Source of the DNA: Roridomyces roridus
Taxonomy: Eukaryota > Basidiomycota > Agaricomycetes > Agaricales > Mycenaceae
NCBI GenBank assembly: GCA_029378245.1
Contig: JARKIF010000008.1
Location: 496,001 to 560,000, forward strand
Direction: 5' to 3'
Length of the DNA stretch: 64,000 bases
Shown: positions 41,879-53,613 of the stretch, piece by piece
How the letters are laid out: each line of letters opens with the position of its first letter
Position numbering within the stretch: position 1 is the first letter of the stretch
The notes under the pieces: model-generated
What the model was told of the DNA's origin: nothing
Seen by the model: the letters and a program-made list of their open reading frames with translations, nothing else
The model's database searches: none
Made by a program: the position numbers and the translations under genes

Positions 41879-43833
41879 TGTCAATTATCAACTGAAGTCT
41901 ACAGTAATGTACGATCAAATGGGAAATACGATCAAATGGGACACTTCTCGATCTCGGCCTCCACGACTGCACTGCACTTAGGAATTTGACCAGTATATAC
42001 AAGAAGATGTTCTTTCTACCTGAGTGAACCCATACAAGCATTAAAGTAAATGTTTCCGGTCGAAAATGGCCCTGTCCCACATGGTGGTACTGCACTGATA
42101 AGCACTTTTTTGACTTGATGTTGTTGGATATGCATTGCTGGCCACACTTTGCCAGAAATTTATGGCAGATAGGGTAGATGGGGACTAAATCCTGCCATTG
42201 ACGACGGCAGATCATGGGGTGAAGGCGAGAATCTTGCGTGCAAGAGCAAAATAAATTGACCGTCCCATCTGATGGTACATTACTGTAATACAGATAAGGA
42301 AAGTCTTATATGCAAAGTAAGCAAAGATGTATGTCAATGGAAACAGACTTGTATGGCAAAGTGGATATAAGCTGATCAAGTCCGCACAGAGTGACCAAGT
42401 GGATACATAGTTCGGATGAATACCATGTCCGGATGGGAAACGCTCAGATACCTTCATAGCGTGAAAACCCGATTACCCGGATAGATCCGGGGAGCACATG
42501 ATGCGCTACAACGTCGGGGGGAATCCCGGTGTTTGGACCAGAGTCGAGTACCGGAGTTCCAGGATCGAACCGGAATCCGGTTGGGATTAGAACGGGACAT
42601 AACAGTGACTTACACCTAGGCTCGCGACCAACCGCTTCGCTTGATCCGGCGAGCACGTCAAGCGAAGCGGCTGGGAAACTTGAGCCGGTTACAGCCCAGT
42701 CATGCCAAGCGTGACACGGACTTAGCGAATTTCATCTCACCCCACTACCGTCGTTCTTCCACTGAGAGCTGTGGGGTGCTACAGCCCCTTCCAAACCACT
42801 TCACCCCACTACCCTTTCGACCTCAAGCCGTCCTCAAGCTCGCCTCCAGGCCTTTTCCCTCAGAATTCACGAGCTAATGCTGACCACTCTATCCCGGTCC
42901 CCAACACCCTCAGCGCCTCTCTCTGTCCAATTCTGCCGTATCAACGGCCGCGGGCAACTGCCATTGGTCCCCTCGGATGCATCCCGAGTGGAATTGGCCA
43001 GAAAGGCCGACTTTCGTGTAGCCGTGACATGGCTCTCTGGGTCCGGGGCGCTGACAACGTCAATTGCGGCGACCATAGGTCATTCAGGCGGCGGGAAACT
43101 TGATGAATAGTCATTTTGTATCGTATAGTACCTGAATAGACTAAATACAAGGCAATCTAAAGAGGTCCAAAATCGACAAAGTCGAATTTTTCTAAGTCTT
43201 TCGCTTACAAATCACGACCCGGCTCAAAGCGTCTTAAGTTCCCCAGTCCGTTGGCTCGGCAAGCCCTGAATCACACAAACATACCAAACATCACACCAAA
43301 CTCTACCAACATCTGTACATACAAGAACCAATTGATTACATATCCAGCTTTGAATTCCCCTTAGTGAGATTGCGCCGCCGAGCCAACGGTACTGGTAGCG
43401 AGTCTAACTTACACCGATCTCTGTGATCCGACAGGCCAAGCAAATAGAAATAAAGTTTACGAGTTTACAAAGTTGAGGGTAAACTCCGTCCACTTTTCAA
43501 TACACGTCTCGAAACCAATGTCGGGGATCAGAGTCAGCCGGTGATCATGCACAGAAAATGCATCCTACCGGCTTGCAGTACTGGAACATCTAATGCTTGC
43601 AGTTCAGAAATCAGTGCTGTATAGGACAAACACCGGGATAAAAATGTGAAAAATGGGTCATACCATATGTATCCGTATTCAGTGAACAGTTTTCCCCACT
43701 CATACTCAGCCACCAGGTGCTTGTGGAAGCCAGAAAAAGCAACATACATAGATTTGTGTGCCAAAATTGAAGAGTAAACAAGACCAAAGCTGCCATCGTC
43801 GACGTCAGCGGTCCACGGACTGATCGCGTGAGC
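41879..43833. other. Intergenic stretch between the repeat-rich and gene-rich parts
   Basis: No gene is supported. A perfect 13 bp inverted repeat (CCGCTTCGCTTGA) with a 13 base loop is at 42632-42670. A minus-strand frame at 43534-43869 has no family resemblance. Confidence 0.45.
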
Positions 43834-44715
43834 ATGTCTCTCCCACACCACAACAGTCGCGGCCACCATCGGTCGCCTTCATCTGCCTCATCGTCCGGAG
43901 AGCCATCTCAGACTCATCACCACTCCTTGCTACCTGCAGCTGTTCCGACGACCTCATTAGTCGAATCAGTTGCAGGAGCGGCACACTACTCGGGCGCGGT
44001 ACACTCACCTCCCGCCCACCGGCATAGTTCACATGAAATTCCGATACTCGAGTCCCATACCACACTCAAGAGCCCGGGGCATGCACGAGTTATGGCAGAT
44101 CTTCGCGAGTTGTACGAATGCAGACCATCTTTGGAAATTTTTCAACGTACCTGGCACCCGAATGCTGTGTTCGAGGTTCGAGCTGGCACGATTTTCCGCG
44201 CGGATTGATACTATAGGAACGCGCAGGATCCGTTGGTCAAGGCCAAGGGATTCAGGGAGTATGCAGCGCAGGTGCGTCTGACAATTATGGCACCGTCAAT
44301 TTTAACTGACCATTTCTCGTAGTTTTATGCCCTCGTCAGTATCCGAGTCCCACCCAAGTCACTTGTCTTCTGACTGGGAGCTCAGCCCAAATTGTTCTCC
44401 AAATCGGAAACGGTCTCGTCGCGCGTCATGTCTTCGACGCGGCAGCCAAATCGTCTGGTGTTTACACAGAAACAACGCTACAAGAATCGTTTCATGAACA
44501 AGGTCGGTGTGTTTCTGCCGGGGCGGGATTTGGGCTTATACACAAAGACTATCGAGTCGGTCATTACGGTCGACTTGGACGAAGATGACCGCATCATAAG
44601 AATTGTGGATCAATGGCAAGGTAAACCACTTCAAGCGGAATGGCGGCGTCGGCTTGGTGCGCGAGTGGGTGCGATGCTGGTTCGAACACCGAGCTTGGGG
44701 CAAGGTTCAAACTAG
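43834..44715 (+). CDS. Conserved small fungal protein, probably SnoaL/NTF2-like
   Basis: Exons 43834-44175, 44227-44271, 44323-44334 and 44386-44715 close to 242 codons plus stop. The third exon is only 12 bases (FYAL). After a His/Ser-rich leader, the core begins RVMADLRELYECRPSLEIFQ, then a Trp-His-Pro motif, KAKGFREYAAQ, KLFSKSETVSSRVMSSTRQP, RLVFTQKQRYKNRF and SVITVDLDEDDRIIRIVDQW. The pattern of an N-terminal helix pair and curved sheet suggests the NTF2-like fold, which is inference. The last ~25 residues may be mis-framed, since a different frame there also reads plausibly. Confidence 0.7.
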
Positions 44716-45274
44716 CGAGGTATAGGGCGGGAATCCGCAGACTAGTGGCTAGGAAACCGGTGTCTTGCCGCCCAGAGGGCTGTCGATTACATGGCTCAAT
44801 ATAATCAGACCATTCAACTGAGCGTTTTCAGCCTTGCCCCCAGCAGTTAGTTCGTCCAGCCCATTCCCATTCCCATTCATTCCAGTCCATTCGCTCGGGA
44901 CGTCGTCAGCCAATGCATCCAAGCCTCGGAATTCAACCAGTCCATTCACTCCGGACTCTTCGTGATCCCAGCACTCATTTCCAGCCAAGCAACACCTCCT
45001 GGTACGTCCGCAAAGACCACTCACTCGGGACATTCATCCGCTCGCAATATATTCTTTTCTCCTTCCATATGCCCGTGTGTCCTCTGTCTTGCGGTTGGGG
45101 ATCGGTGTGCCGGTATCTTGCAGTGGTATCTCTAGACGATCGCGGCGGGGAGACGACGAGCATTTAATACATTGTAAGCAGGAAGACCGAGTATGTTTAT
45201 GTCATACAATACTTTGATCGGCCGGATGGCAATGCGCAGCACAAGCGCAGCCAGCCAATACCTTCTCTTCTCCC

Positions 45275-48200
45275 ATGCACGTCGAGGGCCCACAATCATC
45301 CAGGAAGGGCAAGGAGCGCGACGCCATGCCTCCTCAGCCCACAGACATTGGCGAGCGCCTCATAATGGCCAGGAGGAGACAGGCCAAGACAGAGTACGAC
45401 TTGCTTTTGATGTTCCCGCCGGTTCTCACCTCTCTTCCAGCGCCATTCGTCCGAAAGACCGTGCAGACAGAGATAAGGAGAAGGAGAAGGTGACTCCTTC
45501 CCCCGCCGCCCGTCGAAATCCACAACTCGTCGTGCAAGACGGCGACGCGGCTGCCGATGACTTTTCTCGGAGGCTCAAGATCTCCGCGTCCCCTACTCGC
45601 CACCCTGCGAGGCAGGCTGGTCCTCAGACGCGTCTCTTCAATCCCGACCGTGACCCCATCCCGATGCGCAGAACACAAGAGCCTGACCAAATGTCTGATG
45701 CTGCGAGCTCGTCCTATGCACCTCGCCCTTCTCCCTCTAAAACCCCTGCGCAGCCCCGTGACTCCTCTGGTAGGCAGCTCTTTGACCACCGCAAAGACGA
45801 CCCCGTTCGTTTTGTTCTGCGCGGAAAACCTCCGCCCACACCAAAGTCATCCGGAGAGTATGTCTCGGCATCCTCCACTTCCTCCTACGCAAATTCCATG
45901 GCCTCTTCCACCTTTACACTCTCCTCAACCACCGACGGCTCCTCCGCATCCTCTGCTCTATTCGATCGCAAGAGCAATCCGCAGGGCAGCGAAAGCAATA
46001 ACAACGTTTTTGCGCATCAGCTCAAGAAGTTGTACCGAGCAATCACCGACCTTGAGACCAAGGTCAAGCAGGAGGACTCTGACGACAGCGCAGAGGATGG
46101 TGGTCGCACCTTCGTCATGACAAAGGCCACCGACGACGCTGTAGAGGTGGACAAGGAACGGGAAAAATGGAAGCGCCAAATCGAGGATCACAAGGAGCTT
46201 GCGGAAATCATCCACAATCTTCTTGTCATTTCCCTCTCTCCCAGTGTCCCCGCATCCCTTCGCAATATCCCCACCAAGTACAACATCATCATACGCCTTT
46301 GGTCATTTGCCTTTCACAAACTCCTCGAATCACTCCGCCGTGCATCACTCACCTCCCCTCTTGCCCTCGAGCACCTCCAGGATTTCATCTACTATGCGTA
46401 CACGTTTTATACCGGCCTTCTTGAGGAACCGGCCCTCAGCCCTTTCAAAAGTGGCTGGCTCGAAGCCCTCGGCGACCTCGCGCGGTACAAGATGGCTGTC
46501 GCTGCCATGGTCATTGGAGGATCCGACAAGGGTGCTGCGCTAACACGCGACGCAGTCTCTGCCGCCGTAGATCCTGCTGCGGACCTGTTGGTTGTGCCCG
46601 GAGCCCCTGCCGCCAAATCAGTCAGCGACGCCCCGGCGGCCCGCATCGACGACTCGCCCACCCCGAGTGTAGGGCTCGCTGCAGCGCATCTCCTCGAGGT
46701 AGAGCCTGAGAAGGAGCGTTGGAGGTGCATTGCGCGCGACTGGTATGGTGCGGGAATCGCCGATCAACCTGGCCACGGAAAACTGCACCACCATCTCGGC
46801 CTTCTGAGCCGTGAAGTCGCCCCGCGTGAAGAGCTGCGTGGCGTGTATCATTTTGTCAAGAGGTGCTTCCACTTTCTTCCATCAAAGCACAGACTTGACG
46901 CAATTTTAGTATGACTACTCTACACCCCTTCATGACGTCGCGCGAGTCTGTGTTGCCAATGTGGTCACCCGCTGCACAGGCACGTCGTGCCGTGCCGGAA
47001 GCTCACCTCGTCGATCTCTTTGTACTCTTGCATGGCATGCTCTTCACCAATATCCAACTCGACGACTTTGCGCCGACACTGGCGCGGTTCATGGAATTGC
47101 TGGAAATCGAAGGTGCCGAGGAGCGCGAATGGATCATGATGGCTGTCGTCAACGTGTGTGCCGTCCTCGAGTATGGCAAGCCCACGGGTTTTCTCAAGAA
47201 AGCTGGTGGCGTTGGTACGCGTGATATGTCCGGAGCTTCGGCTGCTGCCATGCGCGTCATGGCCAAGCGCGCTTCAGCTGCCGAAGAGGACAAGGACAAG
47301 ATGGACGTGGATCAAGACGGTGTACTGCAGCAAACCTCCCCCGCCATGTCTGAAGCAGAGGCTGATCCTCAAGCGCCTGCAGCTTTCCGCCTCGCATTAC
47401 AATTACTTTTCGCTATGCTTACACATACGCTGCGTCGGCCGACACGCAAGTCGTCCCAATTCGCACGCTCGACTCTCAATCCCTACCTTACCGTCGCTCT
47501 CACCTTCCTCGCCACCGTTTTCCGTCACCCTGCATCTCTCACAGCCGTTGAGCGGGATGTTCCGTGGGCTGCGCTCGCCGATTTCTTTGCTCACATCCCG
47601 CGACATGTCATGTCGGCGCAGGGACTCGCTGGCTCGCGGACCACGGGGCGAGACGAACGCTGGGCCATGTTGACTACTGGCTGTGCCCCGCCGCTGCCGG
47701 AAGATTGGTGTCTCCGTGGGATGGAGTGGGTCGGCCGTAAAGTGTACCAACAAGGCTTCTGGAAGGCCGGCGAAGAGAAGCGCGTTGAAATCGAGGTGCT
47801 CGACGACTCTGAAGCTATCGAGATCACGGATGGGCACATCGAGGATGATGATGACGACGACGAGGGTGCACAGAAGTCTGGGGATAGTGAGACTGCGCGG
47901 CGATGGGTGCGCATCGTACGGTGCGCAGTTGGCATTGCGGACGTGGTGGATGGGTTTACGTGGATCGAGGGCACGCGTGAGTGGCGGGTTGAAGGCGCCC
48001 TTGCGAAGAAGACAGAAACATGGGCAGAAGAGGATCGACTTGAAGCTGAGGCGGAGGAGCGGCGGCGGATGGGTACACGTTGGGCCGATGACTCGATGGA
48101 TGTCGACGACTTGGTGGAGGATGCCCTGTCAGAAGATAGCGACGACGAAGATGCCCCAGCCGAAGTCAAGGAATTGAAGGTCGGCTTCTTTTTTTCTCAT

Positions 48201-48916
48201 GATCAGCGGACGCTAATTGGGGCTGTTGTAGGCGCGCCGGACATATCTACAGGAGCTCTTGTCGTCGGACAAGCGCACTATTCCAGCATCGGTTGGCCGG
48301 CAACCGTCGCGGTCGGCTCACCATACGCGGCCGAGACTGTCCATCGTACCGGGATACACCATCCTTGTGGTTGACACCAATATCCTCCTTTCCTCGCTTT
48401 CGATGTTGGCATCATTGGTCGAAAGCTTGGCATGGACAGTGGTCGTTCCCCTACCGGTCATCATGGAGCTCGACGGATTGGCTTCAAATCCATCCCAGCT
48501 TGGCGAGGCTGCCCAGGCCGCCATGTCATTTCTTTCGGCTCATATTCGATCACATGCGACCTCGCTCAAGGTGCAGACCTCAAAGGGCAACTACCTGACA
48601 TCGCTCAGCGTGCGCGCTGAGCAGGTCGATTTTGCGGGGGGAGCTTCCGAGCGTAACATGGACGATCTTATTTTGAAAGCTGCCATCTGGCAAGACGAAC
48701 ACTGGGTTGACCGATCCGCTATGCTCAAGGCCGATGCCATTGCCGATGACCATTCGGTCAAGGTCGTTTTACTATCTCTTGATCGCAATTGTAAGTACCA
48801 TCCACCACCTATCTGCATCGCTCACTCCCATCACAGTGCGTCTCAAGGCTCGCTCTAGACAGCTGCCGGCTGCCAGCGAAAAGGATCTCGCGTCCATCCT
48901 TGTATCAGGGACATAA
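45275..48916 (+). CDS. EST1/SMG6-type protein with C-terminal PIN nuclease domain
   Basis: Exons 45275-45393, 45441-46862, 46910-48179, 48232-48790 and 48837-48916 total 3450 bases, 1149 residues. A low-complexity N-terminus is followed by a coiled segment (FAHQLKKLYRAITDLETKVK), the EST1/14-3-3-like helical region (TKYNIIIRLWSFAFHKLLES; LQDFIYYAYTFYTGLL; VYHFVKSMTTLHPFMTSRES; LFVLLHGMLFTNIQLDDFAP) and an acidic linker. The C-terminal PIN domain has the acidic residues of the family: ILVVDTNILLSS, VIMELDGLAS, RNMDDLILKA and VVLLSLDRN. In relatives this domain cuts RNA in nonsense-mediated decay, and the N-terminal part links to telomere and decay factors. Whether this is the SMG6 orthologue or an EST1 paralogue cannot be settled here. 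Confidence 0.85.
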
Positions 48917-49229
48917 GCAGCATGTCCTTGCTATCGTGTTCCTCCCCTCTCTGTCTGGCCTGGTTGCGGCCACGGCATTGTCCACTTTACTTTGCTGCCT
49001 ACGAGTAAAGTCCGACAAAGCCTCGCACCCCTTGGCACTCTGCCATGGAGCAATAGCACGTCCGGTCCCTTGTGAATGGATTTGATGGACACTCACACTC
49101 CTTACCTCCCATTCCTTTATTTACTCCCTTGTTGGTGTATACACTATGAATGAATGCATCGCCGTGAAAATAACCAGTGTAGAATACGAATTAAAGTATA
49201 CAGTCTCATATTTTATTCTAGTTGTAAGA

Positions 49230-51235
49230 TTACCACCCGCTGAAACTCCACACTTTCACGTCCCAGTCATCACTCCCGGAGACGATTTTATCTTCCCCTA
49301 GGGCCAGACAGCTGACAGCCCCGCGGTGACCCACAAGGGTCGCGGTGCATTTGCCTTCCTCGCGAGACCACACCTAAACGCATACAATGAGCATCGTGAA
49401 CAATGGCTTCGAGAGGAAAATACCTTGATAGTGCGGTCGTGGCTGCCGCTGACTAAACGCAGCTTGTCGCTTGCAACCGCCCAAACACCCTCAATGTGGC
49501 CAAAAAAGGTGGAGAGAGTCTCGCCCGTGTCTATATCCCACAATTTGATGGTGTTGTCGAGGCTTCCAGAGATGAGGAGCGGTTTTTTGCGGGTCGGAAG
49601 AGGGGATGCCTGTTGATCCAAGGGTTCCCCGGCCGATGGTACCTCCGTCTGACTCGCTCGATCGCTTTCATCGATCTTGTCATCAGGATCGTCGTCCCCG
49701 CATTGGTCTGCAAGTAAAAGTTTCATGCTTTGCACCTGACCGACGTGTCCTGTGAAAGCACGGACGCAGGTCCGTAATGTAAGGTCCCAGAGTTTGATCG
49801 TCCCGTCGTCCGAAGCCGAAAAGAGCATTTTCCCTGGATCGATCTGCGGTGCAGAACTACATGGCGAAGGTGAGCCGACATCGTCCAGCGCTGCCAATGA
49901 CGAAGGGGGAGAAGAGGTCGTGGAGGGAGAGGAGTCCCACAGCTGAACCGAGTTGACCCAGTCCGAATGACCGCGCAGTGTAAAAGCCCCGCCGGTCCGA
50001 AGATTCCATACTTTGATGGTGGAATCAACACTCCCACTGGCGAGGACATTGGAGTCGAAATTAAGGCACACGACGCCCTCGGTGTGCCCAGTGAGCGTCC
50101 GAATGCATTTACCGCGCCGCCAGTCCCACACTTTGAGTGTGTGATCCATGCTGCCCGTAATCAGCTTGACGTGGTCGAACTGGAGCGCACGGACAGCCCG
50201 GCTGTGGCCCTTGAGGCAGTGGAGTTGGGCACCGGTCTCAAGATTCCATACTCGAGCAGTGCGGTCGTAGGAGCCAGTGATGAGGACGGGAAAGTCGGGA
50301 TTCGACATGGTCTCGGAGAATTGTAGACACATGACACCGTCGGTGTGCCCCTTGAGGGTGCGAACCGTACATCGGCCTCGTCGCCAATTGCGCTCGATAG
50401 TGAGCCGCTCGCTGTATACGTCCTTCCACGGACGCGTCGATGACCGGACCAGTGTCGGAGCCAGCAGGGCATGCCTGGCTTCCATCTGCTCGTCGTTGGC
50501 CGTTGGCGAATGTGACCGGGGACGTTTGGCGGGGCGCGAGTCACACGAATCGTCCGACATTGGTCGCTTGGCGGGCAACAACTCAACGCCCGGTGAAGGG
50601 GACTTGCGATACGCGCGTTTCTTTTCCAAGACGGGAAGGCCCCACCCGCACTTGTGGCATTTTTGGCCAATGTGCTGCTCGCATATGCCGCGCCACAGGA
50701 TGTCGTCGTCAGCGAGGGCCTTCCATTTCTTGGTCACCTGCGCCGCACGGCACAAAGACATGGCGTCGAGGTTGCCGAGGATCTTGAGACAGACCTCGCG
50801 AGGAAGGATCGCAAAGGGGTCGATTCTGATAATGTGGGCGAGTTGCTCGGTGAGGAGAGATAGCTGGGAGAAACAGCACATGGTCAACAGGCCGTGCAAA
50901 ATGAGCTCTCGGCGGGAATGGGACGAGGAAGAGAAGCTGGACCAGATGGTGTTGACGGTTTCTCGCTCCTCGAAAGGTAGAGCATCGAGAGACTGAGGGA
51001 TGGTTACGAGGGAATGGGATATGGACGACACACGGACCTGCTGGAGCTTGAGATTGGTGCCCTCGTCGGCCATGCGTTGGTGGCGAACACATAGTTTCCT
51101 GGGCGTCTCGTTGAGCGGAGTCGTTTTGCGTTCTTCACGGACAACGATGGGCTGGGGAAGCGCCTTGTCTCCGGCAGCCAGACGGGCGGCAGGAATGGTG
51201 TCGCACACGTAGTTTGTCGAGGACATGGAGGGCAA
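49230..51235 (-). CDS. F-box/WD40 protein, MET30/SconB type
   Basis: Exons 49424-51235 and 49230-49373, separated by a 50 bp intron, give 651 residues (from ATG 51235; ATG 51226 is an alternative). The F-box is at about residues 140-190 (DPFAILPREVCLKILGNLDA; VTKKWKALADDDILWRGI). It is followed by CEQHIGQKCHKCGWGLPVLE, a motif I associate with MET30/SconB. Seven WD40 repeats follow (for example LKGHTDGVMCLQFSET; GSYDRTARVWNLETG; GSMDHTLKVWDWRRGKCIRT; GSLDNTIKLWDIDTG), the last in the 3' exon (GSDDWDVKVWSF). Such proteins are substrate receptors of SCF ubiquitin ligases; MET30 controls sulphur metabolism and the cell cycle. Confidence 0.82.
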
Positions 51236-51429
51236 AATGAGCGAGCCCAGAATGGCATTTAGCTGCTATTTACCTATGGCTTGGTGCGTATGGCGCATTA
51301 TGGCGTAACTAACAATGCAAATCTCCCCTCATTTTCACGAACAACGCATTGCATTTCAGCTACAAGATAGATATATAGAACAGGGAGGACCCGGGTCTGC
51401 ACAGATGCCTCCTGTGGCATTCCTTCACT

Positions 51430-52903
51430 TTAGTCAAGCGTGATTCGCAACTCATCCAGCGGTATCGGCACAAACGAATCCAACACAATCCCCCGCGACG
51501 CCAGCTCCGTCTCGCAATGTGCAGGAACCAACTTGCGAATAAGATCCGGCCGCACAGACAGTTCTGTATTCATTCAGTACCTCGCCCTCGACACGTATGT
51601 AAGCTTACCTTCGCGTGTAAAGTTGAACAAGGGCGGGAAGGTTTTTCCATTGGGCATGCGTGCACCATCTGTACGCAGCTCGTCAAAGAATGGGTGGACC
51701 ATTGCCTCGACCGCGCTGAGACGGGCAGCTGGCGTGTACTCGAGGAGCTTGGAGACGAGGTCGATGGCCTCGGGAGCGGTTCGAGGACGGAAAACCTAAG
51801 CAGACATGAGCAAACACGAGTCGGGTAGAAAATGGCCTACTTTTGCGAAAGGATGGGGTCGGATTTGGGGGAACTTGTGCTCCATATAGTTGGGGTTCAT
51901 CGTCTTGATTTGTTCCCTCGACGGGGTGCCGAGGATTTTGATGATTTCCACCAACTGGTCGATCCCACTCTCACCAGGGAACAAAGGCTGGCCCATCATC
52001 AACTCGGCCATCACACATCCAGTTGACCAGATGTCTGTATGGTATTTGAGCCACAACCGAGGCAAAAAAGAGGCAGAGCACACCGATGTTTGTCGTGTAG
52101 TTGGTTGCGCCAAAGATGAGTTCAGGAGCACGGTAGTATCGTGAGCAGATGTAGCTGACATTGGGCTCGCCAGCCACCAGGATCTTGGCAGACCCAAAGT
52201 CGCAAAGTTTGAGCACACCAGTTGCGGGGTTGAGCAACAGGTTTTGAGGTTTGATATCACGGTGACAGATTCCGACAGAGTGAATGTACGCGAGGGAACG
52301 GAGAAGTTGGTACATATAAAGTTTAATCTGGAGCATGGGCATCGGCTGCTTGAGCTTAGCGTAGTGGCGACTGGCGCGATAGACGGTTTCTGGGACGTAT
52401 TCCAGGACAAGGTTGAGATAGACCTCGTCCTTCTGTGCGGGCTGGTAAGGTTGTGTGAGCCAGTCACACGCTATGAGAGTGATGACCGACCTTTTCGCCG
52501 TTGATGTAGAAAAAGGCCTCGAGATCGACGACATTGGGATGGGAGACGAGCCTCATGATCTGGAGCTCACGGTTCTGAATGGCACAGGGTCGGTTGCGGT
52601 GGTGGAGGTGAGAGGAGCTGTCCACGTACCTTGAACCGCTTGTCCTGCAACACCTTCTTGATGGCAATCTCCTCGCCGTTGGGGACGAGCTTGGCCTGGT
52701 AGACGACGCCAAAGGAGCCATTGCCGATGACCTTGTAGTTGGTGTAAGTTATTTCTCGGGCAGCGCCGCTCTTGCCATCGCTCGCGGAGACGGTGGTGAC
52801 CCTTGAAGGGTCGTCGAGAGATGCTGGAGGAGGGGGGCAAATGAGCAAGGATCATGGGAGGCAAGAGGAAGCGAGAGTTGGACGCACAAGAGACCTTGGA
52901 CAT
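51430..52903 (-). CDS. GSK3: Glycogen synthase kinase 3 (Shaggy/GSK3 family)
   Basis: Seven exons (52888-52903, 52630-52823, 52491-52574, 52084-52432, 51841-52034, 51609-51795, 51430-51563) close to 385 codons plus stop, the usual fungal GSK3 length. The first exon is 16 bases. Kinase signatures: [12 protein letters not shown] (glycine loop), [11 protein letters not shown] (Lys), [13 protein letters not shown] (catalytic loop), [11 protein letters not shown] (DFG), and [20 protein letters not shown] with the activation-loop Tyr of GSK3. It phosphorylates primed Ser/Thr substrates in growth, stress and metabolic signalling. Confidence 0.95.
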
Positions 52904-53569
52904 GACGGCTGAAAAAGCGGGGAGAAGGACTATGGAGGAAGAGAAGGAGAAGACGTGGGATGGCGTGAAAGACTTGAGTGAGAAAAGAGAGAGGGGGGGC
53001 GGAGAACGGGATGTGGGCTAGTGGGAGACTCAGACCAGGTGACGATAGCTGTCACTCGCTGCAGCTTCTTCTCTCGGGACGTTTTTTTCAGACTCCCACT
53101 TCACGCTCATACACTCTGCTGTCGCCTTTGGCTAGACTCGACGCTTCTCGACGCGGCAGGACATGCCACCGCTTTCTTGTGACAGAAGCCGCCCTAATTA
53201 ACAATTCACCACCAGCCTCGATGCCACCCTGCTGTCTGTACCTCTTATGCCAGCAGTCTCCGGTCTATCCCTCTCCGAGAAAGTATACTCCCCCCCTTCC
53301 TCCGCTCCTTTTGTCCCGGAACCGTTCTCAGCAGTCTAGATCTGGCAAATGATCCCTCGCAATAACCTTGCCCTTCGAGCTTGCTTGAAATCGGTGATCT
53401 CTATAGTGACCTGGTACGACTGGGGACGGGCAACGTGAAACGCCATTATGTATTCGGCGGGTCCGTACCCAGTTATTCTTCCACCGATCCTGTACCCGTA
53501 TCGAATCGAGCTGTTAACACTCCCGAAATCCACGCAGCAGTAGCCTATCTGCTGAAACTTGCGAGAGCG

Positions 53570-53576
53570 TATAAAT
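53570..53576 (+). promoter_or_regulatory. Possible TATA box of the MFS gene
   Basis: TATAAAT is 38-44 bp before the ATG at 53614. Fungal promoters use such boxes irregularly. Confidence 0.35.
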
Positions 53577-53613
53577 CACAACGCATTCGCGTTGCCTAGC
53601 CCACCCTCTAGTT

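Noticed and set aside
43534..43869. 111-codon minus-strand frame left of the SnoaL-like gene
   Set aside because: It overlaps the start of the better-supported plus-strand gene, has no family resemblance, and a second overlapping minus frame reads equally well.
45334..45789. 151-codon minus-strand frame inside the EST1/SMG6 gene
   Set aside because: It is a shadow of a GC-rich, low-complexity coding exon whose plus-strand model closes perfectly.
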